Positions 1 through 9,144 of a stretch of DNA of 64,000 nucleotides are shown here, piece by piece. The translations under genes were made by a program, and so were the position numbers. Positions within the stretch are counted from its first letter, which is position 1, and every line of letters starts with the position of its first letter. The stretch spans positions 62,001 to 126,000 of the forward strand of contig CAVRGT010000007.1 of assembly GCA_963720805.1 (NCBI GenBank), in the 5' to 3' direction. A model generated the notes under the pieces. It saw only the letters and a list, made by a program, of their open reading frames with translations, had not been told where the DNA came from and ran no database searches. This stretch comes from VRUE01 sp963720805. GTDB taxonomy: Bacteria; Actinomycetota; Thermoleophilia; Solirubrobacterales; 70-9.

Positions 1-2
1 GG

Positions 3-707
3 ACCAAGCGCTTCCTGATGGATTGGGCCGCGGAGCAGGGGCTGGCCGGCATGTACAGCGAGGCGACCGCGGCCCACCCTTACAGCCAGCGCGCCAACAT
101 CGAGCTCGGCGCGCACGAGACCGGCTTCCTGCTGGGCTGGATCCCGGCGTCGGTCTCAAATGACGCCGCCGGGCAGGAACGGGGCGGGCGGCAGTCGGCG
201 GCGCTCTTCTACGCCAAGCTCAACGACGGCCACGAGCGCTCGGTCTATGTACCTGAGCGCCACCGGGAGATCGTCGGGCAGACCCTCGATCTGTGCGAAC
301 TGCGGGGAACGCTCGCCGAGCCTGCCGATGATGCCGAACTGGCGGACCGCAGCGAGTTGCACGTCGCCGTCGATCAGGACCACAACCTGGCGCTGATCAC
401 CGTGCATGTTCCCGGTGCCGACCTGGAGGCCGTGGTTGCGGCAGAGCGACACCACCTCTTCCACCGCGCCTGCCTCGACGCGATCTACCTCGACCTGCCG
501 CTGGAGACGCCCGCCACCGCCCTCGTCGCCGACCACCTCGAGGCGCTCGGCGTCTCCTACTCGGGCGTCTTCCCCAACAGCCGCTGCAACGGCGACGTGC
601 TGCGCATGCAGTCCCTGCACCGTGCCCGGATCAAGGCCGACGACGTCTCGGTCGCCTCCGAGCACGGCCGCGAGCTGCTCGAGTACGTCCTCTCTGATCT
701 GCCTTGA
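3..707 (+). CDS. GNAT-like protein, C-terminal part (5' end outside window)
   Basis: The frame is open from the first bases of the window (an in-frame ATG at 18 is probably internal), so the N-terminus is missing. The visible 235 residues begin with a GNAT-like stretch (GLAGMYSEAT, then GAHETGFLLGWIPASV) and continue with a second alpha/beta half (RSVYVPERHRE, later YLDLPLETPATA). This resembles the acetyltransferase-like C-terminal half of fusion proteins carrying an anti-sigma-type ATPase at the N-terminus, but that half would lie outside the window. No catalytic residue can be assigned. It ends 175 bp before the sugar cassette. Confidence 0.5.
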   Translation, partial: TKRFLMDWAAEQGLAGMYSEATAAHPYSQRANIELGAHETGFLLGWIPASVSNDAAGQERGGRQSAALFYAKLNDGHERSVYVPERHREIVGQTLDLCELRGTLAEPADDAELADRSELHVAVDQDHNLALITVHVPGADLEAVVAAERHHLFHRACLDAIYLDLPLETPATALVADHLEALGVSYSGVFPNSRCNGDVLRMQSLHRARIKADDVSVASEHGRELLEYVLSDLP

Positions 708-882
708 GCTCTGCCGGCCATTCCGAGGCCGGCGCTCGTGCCGGGCTTGCAAACTACACTGTTTATCTTGAGTACTCTCGATATGACTAGGCTTTCGGGG
801 TGTCAAAAATGGCGGGGATGTCCATCGCCCTCTCGATTGGGGCTTTGCAAGAACACCGGCGTCACGTGGGGATGCGCCGGTC

Positions 883-1863
883 GTGCGGGTCCTCCTGACC
901 GGGGCTGCCGGGTTTATCGGCAGCCATGTCGCCGAGGAACTCCTGCAGGACGGGCACAGCGTGCTGGGGGTCGACGCCCTCTGGTCGAACTACGACCCGG
1001 CTCGAAAGCGCGAAAACATCGCGATGCTCGAGAGGTGGCCCCAGTTCCGCTTCGAAGCGGCGGATCTGACGAAGGCAGATTTGAGCCCCCTGCTAACCGA
1101 GGTCGAGGTGGTCGCGCACCTCGCCGCCGTCCCCGGCGTCCGGGACTCCTGGGGAGTGGGCTTTAGCAACTATTCCGATGCCAACATGCTTGGTCTCCAG
1201 CGCCTACTGGAGGCGGTGCTCGAGTCTGGGACCCCTCGCCTCGTTTTCGCCTCGAGCTCATCCGTCTACGGCGCCAGCAACCGGGCTTCCGCGAGGTTCC
1301 TTCCTCGCCCGCTCAGCCCATACGGGGCAACGAAGGTGGCCGGCGAGGCACTGTGCAGCGCGTACCAAGCGAGGGCTCCGTGGCTCGACGTCGTCATGCT
1401 TCGCTACTTCACCGTGTACGGGCCCCGCCAACGTCCGGACATGGCGGTCGCGAGATTCGTGGAGGCCGCGCTTGTAGGCCGCTCGGTCACGGTCTATGGC
1501 GACGGTCAGCAGCGCCGTTTCCTCACTTACGTGGGCGACGTCGCCCGCCTCACCGCCCTTGCCGTGGTGCAACCGCTCTCCGGCCTGCACGCGTTCGATG
1601 TCTGTGGGTCGGAGGCCTGGTCGGTAAACCAGATGATCGACGCGGTGGCCGACCTGACCGACCGGGAGATCGTCGTCGATCGAAGGCCCGGGCGCTCGGA
1701 TGATCCGCTGGAGATTGCAGGCAGCTCGGACGAGGCCCAACTTGCGTTTGGGTGGCGACCCACCACAGGCGTACAAAAAGGGCTTTATCTCCAGGTCCAG
1801 TGGACTGCGGCGTTCTTGCAGAAAGAGGTCGCCACTCCCCCAGTTGAGGCCGAAGATGGATGA
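883..1863 (+). CDS. NAD-dependent sugar epimerase/dehydratase (extended SDR)
   Basis: Protein of 326 aa with GTG start at 883. The Rossmann motif GAAGFIG spans residues 7-13. The catalytic set is the serines of ASSSSVYG (about 123-130) and Y147xxxK151 in SPYGATKVAG. A typical substrate-side segment YFTVYGPRQRPDMA follows. The family (UDP-glucose 4-epimerase, UDP-glucuronate epimerase and relatives) acts on nucleotide-sugars in the cytoplasm; the exact substrate cannot be read from sequence. It is the first gene of a plus-strand cassette and its end overlaps the next start by 8 bp (1856-1863), suggesting translational coupling. Confidence 0.88.
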   Translation: MRVLLTGAAGFIGSHVAEELLQDGHSVLGVDALWSNYDPARKRENIAMLERWPQFRFEAADLTKADLSPLLTEVEVVAHLAAVPGVRDSWGVGFSNYSDANMLGLQRLLEAVLESGTPRLVFASSSSVYGASNRASARFLPRPLSPYGATKVAGEALCSAYQARAPWLDVVMLRYFTVYGPRQRPDMAVARFVEAALVGRSVTVYGDGQQRRFLTYVGDVARLTALAVVQPLSGLHAFDVCGSEAWSVNQMIDAVADLTDREIVVDRRPGRSDDPLEIAGSSDEAQLAFGWRPTTGVQKGLYLQVQWTAAFLQKEVATPPVEAEDG

Positions 1864-4474
1864 GCTACGCGCGATCTTTGCGGGCGGGCAGCAAACAGGG
1901 CTCTCCGCACAGAAGACGTTTACCAACCGGGTCGGAGAGGTCGATGCCTTCCGCAAGAGTGTTGCCGCAATGCTGCGCGCCCGGAGCGCTCCGGCCAGCG
2001 AAGCGACCCTGGACATGGCAAAGGCGCGGCGCAACGTCCTTGTCTATTACGGCCTGGGCGGAATCGGCAAGACGGAGCTCTCAAAGCATCTCGAGCGCGC
2101 CATCGTCTCAGCGGATGTGGAGACGTGGCTACCCAAGAGACGCGTGGGGATCCGCGTCGACTTCGGCGAGGGAGGGGAGCTGGACCTCGAGACCGTACTG
2201 CTCACGCTTCGCAGCGGGCTAGGTGAGATACAGCCACGCTGGAGAGCGTTCGATTTCGTATTGGCGCGCTACTGGGCACAGGCCCACAACGGCGAGCCAC
2301 TACCGGAGTACATCCGGAGCCACCCCCGCCTTGGGCGACGCTTCGCGCGCACCGGCATGGCCGACCAGCTCGAAGAAACGATGCGGCAGGTCCTGTACGA
2401 GCTCGGCCTCGCGTGGGCCCCGGCCCGCCTCGCAAAGAGCCTGATCTCCCTCTCGCACGAGAGACTAAGCGAATCGCTCACCTATAGGTCCGTGAGCGAC
2501 TCCTGTCCGTTCTTCCTCCCATTGACAAAAGCCGAGCCGGGACCCGACCTGCTCTCCTACCTGCCCAGCCTCCTGGCCTGGGAACTCGATCGCCGCCTTC
2601 ACAAGGAACCCGACCTCGTTGTCATGTTCCTCGACACGTTTGAGCCGATCACAACTCGCCAATCCCGCGAATTCGAGCGGCTACTCCAACGCATGATCTT
2701 CCTACTGCCACAGGTGTTGTTTGTCCTCACCACTCGCCAGCGCCTCGACTGGGCCGAGCTGAAGACCACGGCCGAACTCGACTACACGGGCAGCGCCCGG
2801 TGGCCGGGCCTGCTCGCCTCCAACAATAAGGAGCCCCGCCAACACCTCGTTGGAGAGCTCTCTGTGGAGGATTGCGAAGTACACCTTCGTCGGACCCTGC
2901 GCCTAGAGGACGATACTCCCGCGCTTTCTCCACAGATTAGGCGCCGCATCACCAAGGCCAGCGGCGGCCTACCGCTCTATCTGGACCTTGCGCTCACGCA
3001 GTACCTGGAGATCGCCACCACCGGAACCCCCAAGCCATCTGACTTCGGCGCCCCACTGCCACATGTGGTCACCAGCATCATGCGCCATCTCGATGACGAG
3101 GGCCGAAACATCCTTCGCGGGATGGCATTGCTGGACGCGTTCGATGTTGATCTGGCAGCCACCGCTTCCGGCGCTCGCGACGCCGCCGTGCTGGCAATCC
3201 TACGATCGCCGATGGTGGTCGAAACCAATGACCTTGCCTGGCCTCACGCTCTTCATCCCGTGCTCCGCAAGGCTATTCGCGGTACCGACCATCAGTTGAC
3301 GAATACCTGGTCCTCTCGCGAATGGGCAGCGGCCGCCCAAAGGCTCACATCTCGCCTCGGGGAACTCTGCACAGAGGCAATAGCGAAGCGCCAGAGGGTT
3401 GTCGTCGCGAGCTGCTTCACCCAAGGCTTGCGCCTGTGCGGCGAATTCTCGCTCTCCGCCCCATGGCTGATCCAAGCCACTGAACTACTCGTCGACTGCG
3501 GGATGTGGTCGACCCTCGACGTTCACATGCCCCAGGACAAGGAGCCTCCCGATGCGGTCATGGCATTTTTGACAGGGCTAGCCGGTCTTCGGTTGCGCCG
3601 AACGGGGTCGCTGAAAGAGTCGGTACGCGTACTCGACTCCGCCCTCGACTCGAACGAAATAAGCGAGGAGATCCGCGCCTTTCTGGAACTTCACCGAGCG
3701 CATGCTGTCCGCAATGCCGGCAGCTATCAAGACGCGCAACGCACCTATGGACGCCTGGCGAGTGGCGCTTCGGCCCAGCGTGTGCGCGCCCGCCTGCAGC
3801 TGGCAGATCTGCAAATGCTGCGGGGGAGATTTTCCACTTCCATGGAAACCCTCGACGCCCTCGAGAGCCTCGATCGGCAGCTCGATGCAGACCTGCGCGG
3901 AGAGGCGATGCGAATCCGCGGCCACATTCACCGGACCAATTGCGAGCTCGATCTGGCAGAGCTCGCTTACAGGCGCGCGCTAACCCTGTCACGAGCCGTC
4001 GATTCACCTGCCATGGAGGGAAAGGCCCTGACGAACCTTGCCGAGACCGTATGCTGGTCAGACCCCGCACAGGGCGTGGTGTTCGCCGAGCAGGCGCTTT
4101 CTCTCAACCGTGGAATCAACAACCAGCTCGAGGTGCTGAAGGCCCACGTCGCCGCTGCTTTGTGCCACCGTTCATCAGAGGGCGAAGCCCAGGCATTCCA
4201 CATCGAGCAAGCGCGGCGCCTTATTGGGGCATGCGAATATCGGGCCGGTGAGGTTTTCGTCCGGGTGGCCGAGACAGCCTGCGCGGTGAAGCGCGGTGAG
4301 GCAGAGGGCCAAGCTGCACAGGAGCTAAGAGCACTCACCGCCGATTTGGGCGTATACGGCTTCTGGGTGCAGATTTCGAGCTGGTGGCTCGGCGCGCCTC
4401 GGACCGAGACCGTGGAGACGGACTGGCTGGCTGATCCCGCTGTCATCCGCGCACGCTGGATGCGCGTCCTTTGA
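1856..4474 (+). CDS. STAND-type P-loop ATPase with C-terminal TPR-like repeats
   Basis: Protein of 872 aa using the ATG at 1856, which overlaps the epimerase stop; the open frame extends upstream but only as a shadow of the epimerase. After FTNRVGE, typical just before the NTPase domain, a Walker A GLGGIGKTE lies at about residues 66-74 and a Walker B-like VVMFLDTFE at about 255-263. A winged-helix/helical region follows, and residues of about 590-800 form helical repeats of TPR type (for example LAELAYRRALTLSR and GVVFAEQALSL). STAND ATPases are signalling switches that oligomerise on ligand binding; some are antiviral, others transcriptional regulators. No N-terminal effector domain is visible. 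Its place between two sugar enzymes is unusual and its ligand is unknown. Confidence 0.75.
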   Translation: MDELRAIFAGGQQTGLSAQKTFTNRVGEVDAFRKSVAAMLRARSAPASEATLDMAKARRNVLVYYGLGGIGKTELSKHLERAIVSADVETWLPKRRVGIRVDFGEGGELDLETVLLTLRSGLGEIQPRWRAFDFVLARYWAQAHNGEPLPEYIRSHPRLGRRFARTGMADQLEETMRQVLYELGLAWAPARLAKSLISLSHERLSESLTYRSVSDSCPFFLPLTKAEPGPDLLSYLPSLLAWELDRRLHKEPDLVVMFLDTFEPITTRQSREFERLLQRMIFLLPQVLFVLTTRQRLDWAELKTTAELDYTGSARWPGLLASNNKEPRQHLVGELSVEDCEVHLRRTLRLEDDTPALSPQIRRRITKASGGLPLYLDLALTQYLEIATTGTPKPSDFGAPLPHVVTSIMRHLDDEGRNILRGMALLDAFDVDLAATASGARDAAVLAILRSPMVVETNDLAWPHALHPVLRKAIRGTDHQLTNTWSSREWAAAAQRLTSRLGELCTEAIAKRQRVVVASCFTQGLRLCGEFSLSAPWLIQATELLVDCGMWSTLDVHMPQDKEPPDAVMAFLTGLAGLRLRRTGSLKESVRVLDSALDSNEISEEIRAFLELHRAHAVRNAGSYQDAQRTYGRLASGASAQRVRARLQLADLQMLRGRFSTSMETLDALESLDRQLDADLRGEAMRIRGHIHRTNCELDLAELAYRRALTLSRAVDSPAMEGKALTNLAETVCWSDPAQGVVFAEQALSLNRGINNQLEVLKAHVAAALCHRSSEGEAQAFHIEQARRLIGACEYRAGEVFVRVAETACAVKRGEAEGQAAQELRALTADLGVYGFWVQISSWWLGAPRTETVETDWLADPAVIRARWMRVL

Positions 4475-4493
4475 GGCGCATTATGGACCGCCG

Positions 4494-5414
4494 ATGACCG
4501 CCCAGGTGGGAATTGTTGGCCTTGGAGAAATCGCCGCTGTTCACCTACGCGCCCTCGGGACCATGAACGTCGAGGTATGCGCCGGCGTCGACCTCCGAAC
4601 CGACCGGCGCTGTGAGTTTCGCGGAATGGAGCTACCCGTTTCCGTTTCGCTCGCACCCCTCCTTGCCCGATCTCTCGACATCGTCATCGTTGCCACGCCA
4701 ACAGCAACCCATCATCAGATTTGTCACGCCATCCTTGAATCCACCAGCGCCCCCCGCCTGCTCCTCGTCGAGAAGCCCGCGGTGATGACGAGGCCTCAAC
4801 TCGAAGATCTCTGCACATACTCCGGCGATACCGGCATCGTTGCCCTACTGCACGCCGAATATGGTCCCGAGGTTCTCTGGGCGCGCGCGCGGATCGCAGG
4901 CTGGCGCCTGGAGCACGGACCTATCGTCGATTACCGCGCATCCTTCGCCGATCCACGGCGTCATGCCCAGGAGGAGCGCTACGCGAATAGCTGGCTCGAC
5001 TCGGGAATCAACGCACTCAGCATCGCTCAGCACTTCATTGATCTCCAGGGAGTAACGGTGCGAATCACCGACGATTCCCTAAGCACCTATGCAGCCGATC
5101 TGAGTTTCCGCGATGGAACTGGCTCAATTGCCACTAGCTGGGGGGTCCGTGAGCCGGCGAAGAGCACAACTGTCACCTTCCGCGACGGTGCTCGACTGCG
5201 ACTCGACCATCAGCTGGTCGCGGCCCTGCTCGTTCGAGATGACACGGTGTTGGACAGCTATCGTGCAGACGATGAGATCCCGCGTCTCCTCCGTCACTAT
5301 CTCAACGCATTTGCCAAACTTTTCTCAAAGACATGCACGCCGGGGATGAGCCCAAAGACCCGGCGCCTGCACTCGCTACTTCTAGGGGACGCGCCGCCAA
5401 GCTCGCGGTCGTGA
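4494..5414 (+). CDS. Gfo/Idh/MocA-family oxidoreductase
   Basis: Protein of 306 aa, ATG at 4494, 19 bp after the STAND gene. The N-terminal Rossmann fold shows GLGEIA (G9xG11xxA14) and ATPTATHH; the family signature EKP, with its catalytic lysine, is at residues 93-95 (LVEKPAVMT). The C-terminal half is the usual alpha/beta dimerisation and substrate domain. These NAD(P)-dependent enzymes oxidise or reduce sugars, inositols and nucleotide-sugars. Its neighbours argue for a modified NDP-sugar intermediate, but this is inference. The last 82 bp overlap the start of the glycosyltransferase in another frame. Confidence 0.82.
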   Translation: MTAQVGIVGLGEIAAVHLRALGTMNVEVCAGVDLRTDRRCEFRGMELPVSVSLAPLLARSLDIVIVATPTATHHQICHAILESTSAPRLLLVEKPAVMTRPQLEDLCTYSGDTGIVALLHAEYGPEVLWARARIAGWRLEHGPIVDYRASFADPRRHAQEERYANSWLDSGINALSIAQHFIDLQGVTVRITDDSLSTYAADLSFRDGTGSIATSWGVREPAKSTTVTFRDGARLRLDHQLVAALLVRDDTVLDSYRADDEIPRLLRHYLNAFAKLFSKTCTPGMSPKTRRLHSLLLGDAPPSSRS

Positions 5415-6121
5415 TTCCCGTGAACAACGAGGCCGGTGGACTGCGGCGTCTCATCGAGGCCGTTGCCGAGGCGGCCGCGGACGCCACTCAGTCCTGGGAG
5501 ATCGTAGTCGTAGACGATGGCAGTACCGATGGCTCGAGCGAGGTTCTAGAGGAACTGCGAGGAATGCTGCCGGCGTTGCGCACAGTTCGGCACCGAACGC
5601 GGCTCGGCCAGAGCGCCGCCATGGCGAGAGGCATACGCACCGCAACCGCCACCTGGATAGTCACGCTCGATGGGGATGGTCAAAACGATCCGTCTGACAT
5701 TGGCCCGATCTGGCGATTCGCCCAGCAGATGGAGAGGCGCCACTCGCCGACCCTGGTCATCGGCTCTCGCCACCGGCGCCAGGACACTCTCGATCGCCGA
5801 GCGGTGTCGTGGCTGATCAACCGCTGGTCCGCCACAGCGCTCGGTCATCCCCTGGTCGACCAGGGCTGTGGCACCAAGTGCTTTCGCCGCGAGGCGTTCA
5901 TGTGTTTGCCGGCGTTCGATCACATGCACCGCTTCCTGCCGGGAATGTTCGTAGCCCTCGATGCACAAATCCTCACCTTCGCCGTGCATCACCATCCGCG
6001 GGCTCACGGCGCCTCTCACTACAAGAACGCCGTGCGACTGAAGGAGGCCTTTATCGATGTGCTTGGCGTCCTATGGCTGCGCCGGCGCCTAGTCAGCCGC
6101 CGACCGGACTCGCCCAGCTGA
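5333..6121 (+). CDS. Family 2 glycosyltransferase (dolichol-phosphate mannosyltransferase-like)
   Basis: Protein of 262 aa. The GT-A fold starts at AVVIPVNNE (about residue 24), followed by IVVVDDGSTDGS and the metal/nucleotide-binding TLDGDGQNDP. The closest family feel is the soluble DPM1/GtrB-like group that loads sugars onto lipid phosphate carriers, but no C-terminal transmembrane pair is present. The ATG at 5333 lies 82 bp inside the preceding gene; the only later candidate, GTG at 5411 (overlapping the stop at 5412-5414), would delete part of the first beta strand, so 5333 is preferred. Last gene of the cassette; it converges on the sigma factor 51 bp away. Confidence 0.82.
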   Translation: MHAGDEPKDPAPALATSRGRAAKLAVVIPVNNEAGGLRRLIEAVAEAAADATQSWEIVVVDDGSTDGSSEVLEELRGMLPALRTVRHRTRLGQSAAMARGIRTATATWIVTLDGDGQNDPSDIGPIWRFAQQMERRHSPTLVIGSRHRRQDTLDRRAVSWLINRWSATALGHPLVDQGCGTKCFRREAFMCLPAFDHMHRFLPGMFVALDAQILTFAVHHHPRAHGASHYKNAVRLKEAFIDVLGVLWLRRRLVSRRPDSPS

Positions 6122-6172
6122 GTCAACGATCACCAAACCCGGCCGTCCCGGCTAGACATAGATCGCCGGACC

Positions 6173-6883
6173 TCAGTTGAGGGTCTCGCGTGAGGCCAGA
6201 TGAGCGCCCACCTTGCGCTTGACCCTCTGCAGGGCGTTGTCGACGGTCTTGGTGTCGCACTCGAGCCGCTCGGCGGTCGCCTCGTAGGAGTGGCCGTCGA
6301 GGTAGAGCGAGAGCACGCGGCTCTCGAGGTCCGAAAGCACGCCCGAGACACCGGAGAGGCAGGAGACGAGGCTGTCGAGCTCTTCGGCGGCGATCACCTG
6401 GTTGACCGGGTCGTGCACAGTGGGCCCGGGCAGGATCTCGTCGAGGGTCGTGTCGGAATCGCCGGCCGCCGCCGGGGTCTGGCTGAAGGAGACGTACTGG
6501 TTGAGCGGCGTGTGCTTGTTGCGGGTCGCCGTCTTCACCGCGGTGATGATCTGGCGGGTGATGCAGAGCTCGGCGAAGTTGCGGAAGCTCGACTCGCGAT
6601 CGGTGCGGTAGTCGCGGATCGCCTTGTAGAGACCGAGCAGGCCTTCCTGGATCAGGTCGTCAGCCTCGCCGCCAAGCAGAAAGTACGAGGAGGCCTTGAG
6701 ACGGACGAAGCCGCGGTAGCGGCGGACGATCGCGTCGTAGGCGTCGGTTCGCCCATCCTTGGCGAGAGCGACCAGATAGTGGTCATCAAGCTCAGGTTGA
6801 AGGTTAGTGTCGGCCGGTTTGAGCGAGCCGTTGAGACGGCCTGAGGGAAGCTGCATTTCATGGGTCGGCGAAGATAGAGCCAC
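6173..6883 (-). CDS. SigH-like sigma-70 family RNA polymerase sigma factor
   Basis: Protein of 236 aa. The GTG at 6883 is chosen because AAGGAG lies 8 nt upstream, much better than the ATG at 6856; the frame runs further upstream without support. Region 2 is clear (LIQEGLLGLYKAI, then FRNFAELCITRQI) and region 4 has an HTH (LDGHSYEATAERL, TKTVDNALQRVKRK). Length and motifs match Bacillus SigH, and so does position: cysS, rlmB, then this gene, as in the B. subtilis cysS-yacO-yacP-sigH order. The regulon is not inferable here. Confidence 0.85.
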   Translation of the reverse strand: MALSSPTHEMQLPSGRLNGSLKPADTNLQPELDDHYLVALAKDGRTDAYDAIVRRYRGFVRLKASSYFLLGGEADDLIQEGLLGLYKAIRDYRTDRESSFRNFAELCITRQIITAVKTATRNKHTPLNQYVSFSQTPAAAGDSDTTLDEILPGPTVHDPVNQVIAAEELDSLVSCLSGVSGVLSDLESRVLSLYLDGHSYEATAERLECDTKTVDNALQRVKRKVGAHLASRETLN

Positions 6884-7058
6884 AGATCCTTCTCCTTGCG
6901 AAGGGTCGTGGCGCCTTACCTCCCCTGGCGGCGCCCTGTATTGACTGGGAAATCTCAGACTCAAGCTGAGGTTTAACCCTTGTATGGCCGGGTAGTTTAC
7001 GGCCGGGCGGATTTCTGTCAACCCCGAACTTAGGTTCGTGCAATTGCCGTTGCGGTCC

Positions 7059-7712
7059 TCAGCGCTGCCGAACGGCCTCAAAGAGCAGCGCCGTGGCGGC
7101 AGCCGAAACGTTGAGCGAGTCGATCTTGCCCCGCTGCGGGAGCGCGATCAGGCCGTCGCAAGCGGAGGCGACGCGCGGGCGCAGGCCCTTCCCCTCGCCA
7201 CCCAGGACGAGCACGGTCGGGCCACTCAAGTCCACGTCCCACGGCGCCTGCTTCGCCTCGGCATCGGCTCCCCAGAGCCAAAAGCCCGCCCCCTTTGCCT
7301 CGCCGAGCCAGTCAGCGAGGTTGCGGACATGGGCGATTGCCAGGTGCTCGACCGCTCCCGCCGACGCCTTGCAGGTGACAGCCGTAACGGCCGCCGAGCG
7401 CCGCTCCGGGATGATGAGACCAGCCGCTCCCGCCGCCTCGGCCGAGCGCGCTACCGCGCCGAGGTTGCGCGGATCCTGAACCTGGTCGAGCGCGATCAAC
7501 AAGGCGTTCTCCCTCTCCAGCAGCTCCGAGGAACCCGCGTATGGATAAGGCTCGACCTCAGCCACAACCCCCTGGTGGTCCGGCGATCCGCACAGTCGCT
7601 CCAACTCGTCGGCCGAGGTCTCAGGCGCCCGCCAGACCCGCAGCACCTGCCGTCGTCGGCCACGTTCTGCCTCGGCCACCGGCTGCTTCCCATAGATGAC
7701 CTGCGAAGCCAT
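7059..7712 (-). CDS. rlmB: SpoU/TrmH-family RNA 2'-O-ribose methyltransferase (RlmB-like)
   Basis: Protein of 217 aa containing the three SPOUT knot motifs in order: LDQVQDPRNLGAVARSAEA, VLGGEGKGL and SLNVSAAATALL. The short N-terminal domain (VIYGKQPVAEA) matches the substrate-binding region of the TrmH/RlmB group, whose best-known member methylates G2251 of 23S rRNA; the exact target is inferred. Its ATG at 7712 shares a base with the cysS stop (TGATG), so the two are translationally coupled, as in many genomes. Confidence 0.85.
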   Translation of the reverse strand: MASQVIYGKQPVAEAERGRRRQVLRVWRAPETSADELERLCGSPDHQGVVAEVEPYPYAGSSELLERENALLIALDQVQDPRNLGAVARSAEAAGAAGLIIPERRSAAVTAVTCKASAGAVEHLAIAHVRNLADWLGEAKGAGFWLWGADAEAKQAPWDVDLSGPTVLVLGGEGKGLRPRVASACDGLIALPQRGKIDSLNVSAAATALLFEAVRQR

Positions 7713-9124
7713 CAGCCCCTGGGCACGAGCTTCGCCCCCTCGGCCGAGTCCCGCACCTCCCAGCCAAGCTCAGCCAACCGATCCCGAATCTCGTCCGCCC
7801 GCGCAAAGTCCTTGCCTGCACGCGCCGCTTGACGTTCCTCCAGGAGCTTCTCTGCTTCATCGTCGGCCTCAGCACCCTCATCTGGCTGAGTAAGGGTGCT
7901 GAGGCCGACGAGCGCCAGCATCTCCGCAAGAGCCAAAGCCGCTTCGCCTCCTGGAACCTCGCCCCGGTTCGCCTCTCCCACCAGCTCAAACACCTCGGCC
8001 ATAGCCCTGGGCGTATTGAAGTCCTCCGCCAGTGCCCCTCTGAAGCTCTCGACCCGGGACCTTGCGTCGAGCGGGGCGTCGGGGGAGGGTCCCGGGGAAC
8101 TCCCGGCGAAGCCGGCCCCGGGACCCTCCCCCGACGCCCCGCCCACCGGATGCTCCCGAAAAAAGTTCCTCAGCCGCCCAACCTGCGCCACAGCTTCCTC
8201 CATCTGCTCCGGCCCAAAGGCCAACGGCTGTCTGTAGTGCCCGGAGATCAGATACGCGACGACCGCCTCCGCCCCGTACTGATCCAACGCCTCAGACAGC
8301 TGAAAGATGTTCCCCTCAGACTTCGACATCTTCTCCGCCGCGGTCTCGATCATCCCGTTGTGCATCCAGACCCGCGCAAACGGCCGCCCCGCCGCCTCGG
8401 ACTGGGCAATCTCGTTCTCGTGATGGGGGAAGACCAGGTCCGAGCCGCCGCCGTGGATCGCGAAGGAGGGCCCCAGCTCCTGCTCGGCCATCACCGAGCA
8501 CTCGATGTGCCATGCAGGCCGCCCTGGACCCCAAGGGGAGTCCCATGAGGTGTCCTCGCCGGGCTTGTGGGTCTTCCAGAGGGCGAAGTCGAGGGCGTCC
8601 TCCTTGAGCGACTCCGAGCCGGCCTCCTCACCCTGGTCCATGTCCTCCGTGCGCCGGTTGGAAAGCTTGCCGTATCCGTCGAAGCTGCGCACCCGGAAGT
8701 AGACATCGCCGCTTGACTCATAGGCGTGGCCGGAGGCGATCAGATCGGCGATCAGCGCCACGATCCCCCCGATCGTCTCCGTCGCCAGCGGCTCGGAGTC
8801 CGGCCGCCCCAGCCCAAGCCGTCCCGTGTCCTCAAAGTAGGCGCGGGTCATTCGTGCGGCGAACTCCCCCGACTCCTCGCCCGCCTCTCCGGCAGCGACG
8901 TAGATCTTGTCGTTGATGTCGGTGACGTTGACCACCAGCTTGGTGGCATACCCCTCCGACCTCAGAAACCGCGCCAGCAACGAGAACACCACGAACGGCC
9001 GCGCGTTGCCGATGTGGATGCGGCTGTAGACAGTCGGCCCGCAGGCGTAGATGCCGACCTCGCTGGTTGAGTCGAGGGGGACGAGATCCCCCGTCAGCGT
9101 GTCTCTGATCCGCACCGCTCGCAT
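7712..9124 (-). CDS. cysS: Cysteinyl-tRNA synthetase
   Basis: Protein of 470 aa starting at the ATG at 9124 (MRAVRIRDTLTG); a longer frame upstream is not conserved-looking. Class I signatures are present: YACGPTVYSRIHIGN (HIGH motif; first zinc-ligand Cys) and KMSKSEGN. Zinc/substrate residues ECSVMA and GGSDLVFPHHENE are intact, and a C-terminal helical anticodon region is present, so this is CysS rather than the shorter mycothiol ligase MshC. A Gly/Pro/Ser-rich insert around the 8071-8142 segment coincides with a 27-bp perfect inverted repeat inside the gene. Confidence 0.95.
   Translation of the reverse strand: MRAVRIRDTLTGDLVPLDSTSEVGIYACGPTVYSRIHIGNARPFVVFSLLARFLRSEGYATKLVVNVTDINDKIYVAAGEAGEESGEFAARMTRAYFEDTGRLGLGRPDSEPLATETIGGIVALIADLIASGHAYESSGDVYFRVRSFDGYGKLSNRRTEDMDQGEEAGSESLKEDALDFALWKTHKPGEDTSWDSPWGPGRPAWHIECSVMAEQELGPSFAIHGGGSDLVFPHHENEIAQSEAAGRPFARVWMHNGMIETAAEKMSKSEGNIFQLSEALDQYGAEAVVAYLISGHYRQPLAFGPEQMEEAVAQVGRLRNFFREHPVGGASGEGPGAGFAGSSPGPSPDAPLDARSRVESFRGALAEDFNTPRAMAEVFELVGEANRGEVPGGEAALALAEMLALVGLSTLTQPDEGAEADDEAEKLLEERQAARAGKDFARADEIRDRLAELGWEVRDSAEGAKLVPRG
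8071..8142. repeat. 27-bp perfect inverted repeat inside cysS
   Basis: Positions 8071-8097 and 8116-8142 are exact reverse complements (27 bp) separated by an 18-nt spacer that contains CCGGCGAAGCCGG. The element stays in frame and encodes a Gly/Pro/Ser-rich linker between the catalytic core and C-terminal domain of CysS. Ordinary codon constraints would not produce so long a perfect palindrome, so an inserted palindromic element is likely. Confidence 0.85.
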
Positions 9125-9144
9125 CGGGCGGATGCTAAAGAGGT

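Noticed and set aside
7712..9124. MshC (mycothiol ligase) instead of CysS
   Set aside because: Length, the intact C-terminal domain and the cysS-rlmB coupling favour CysS.
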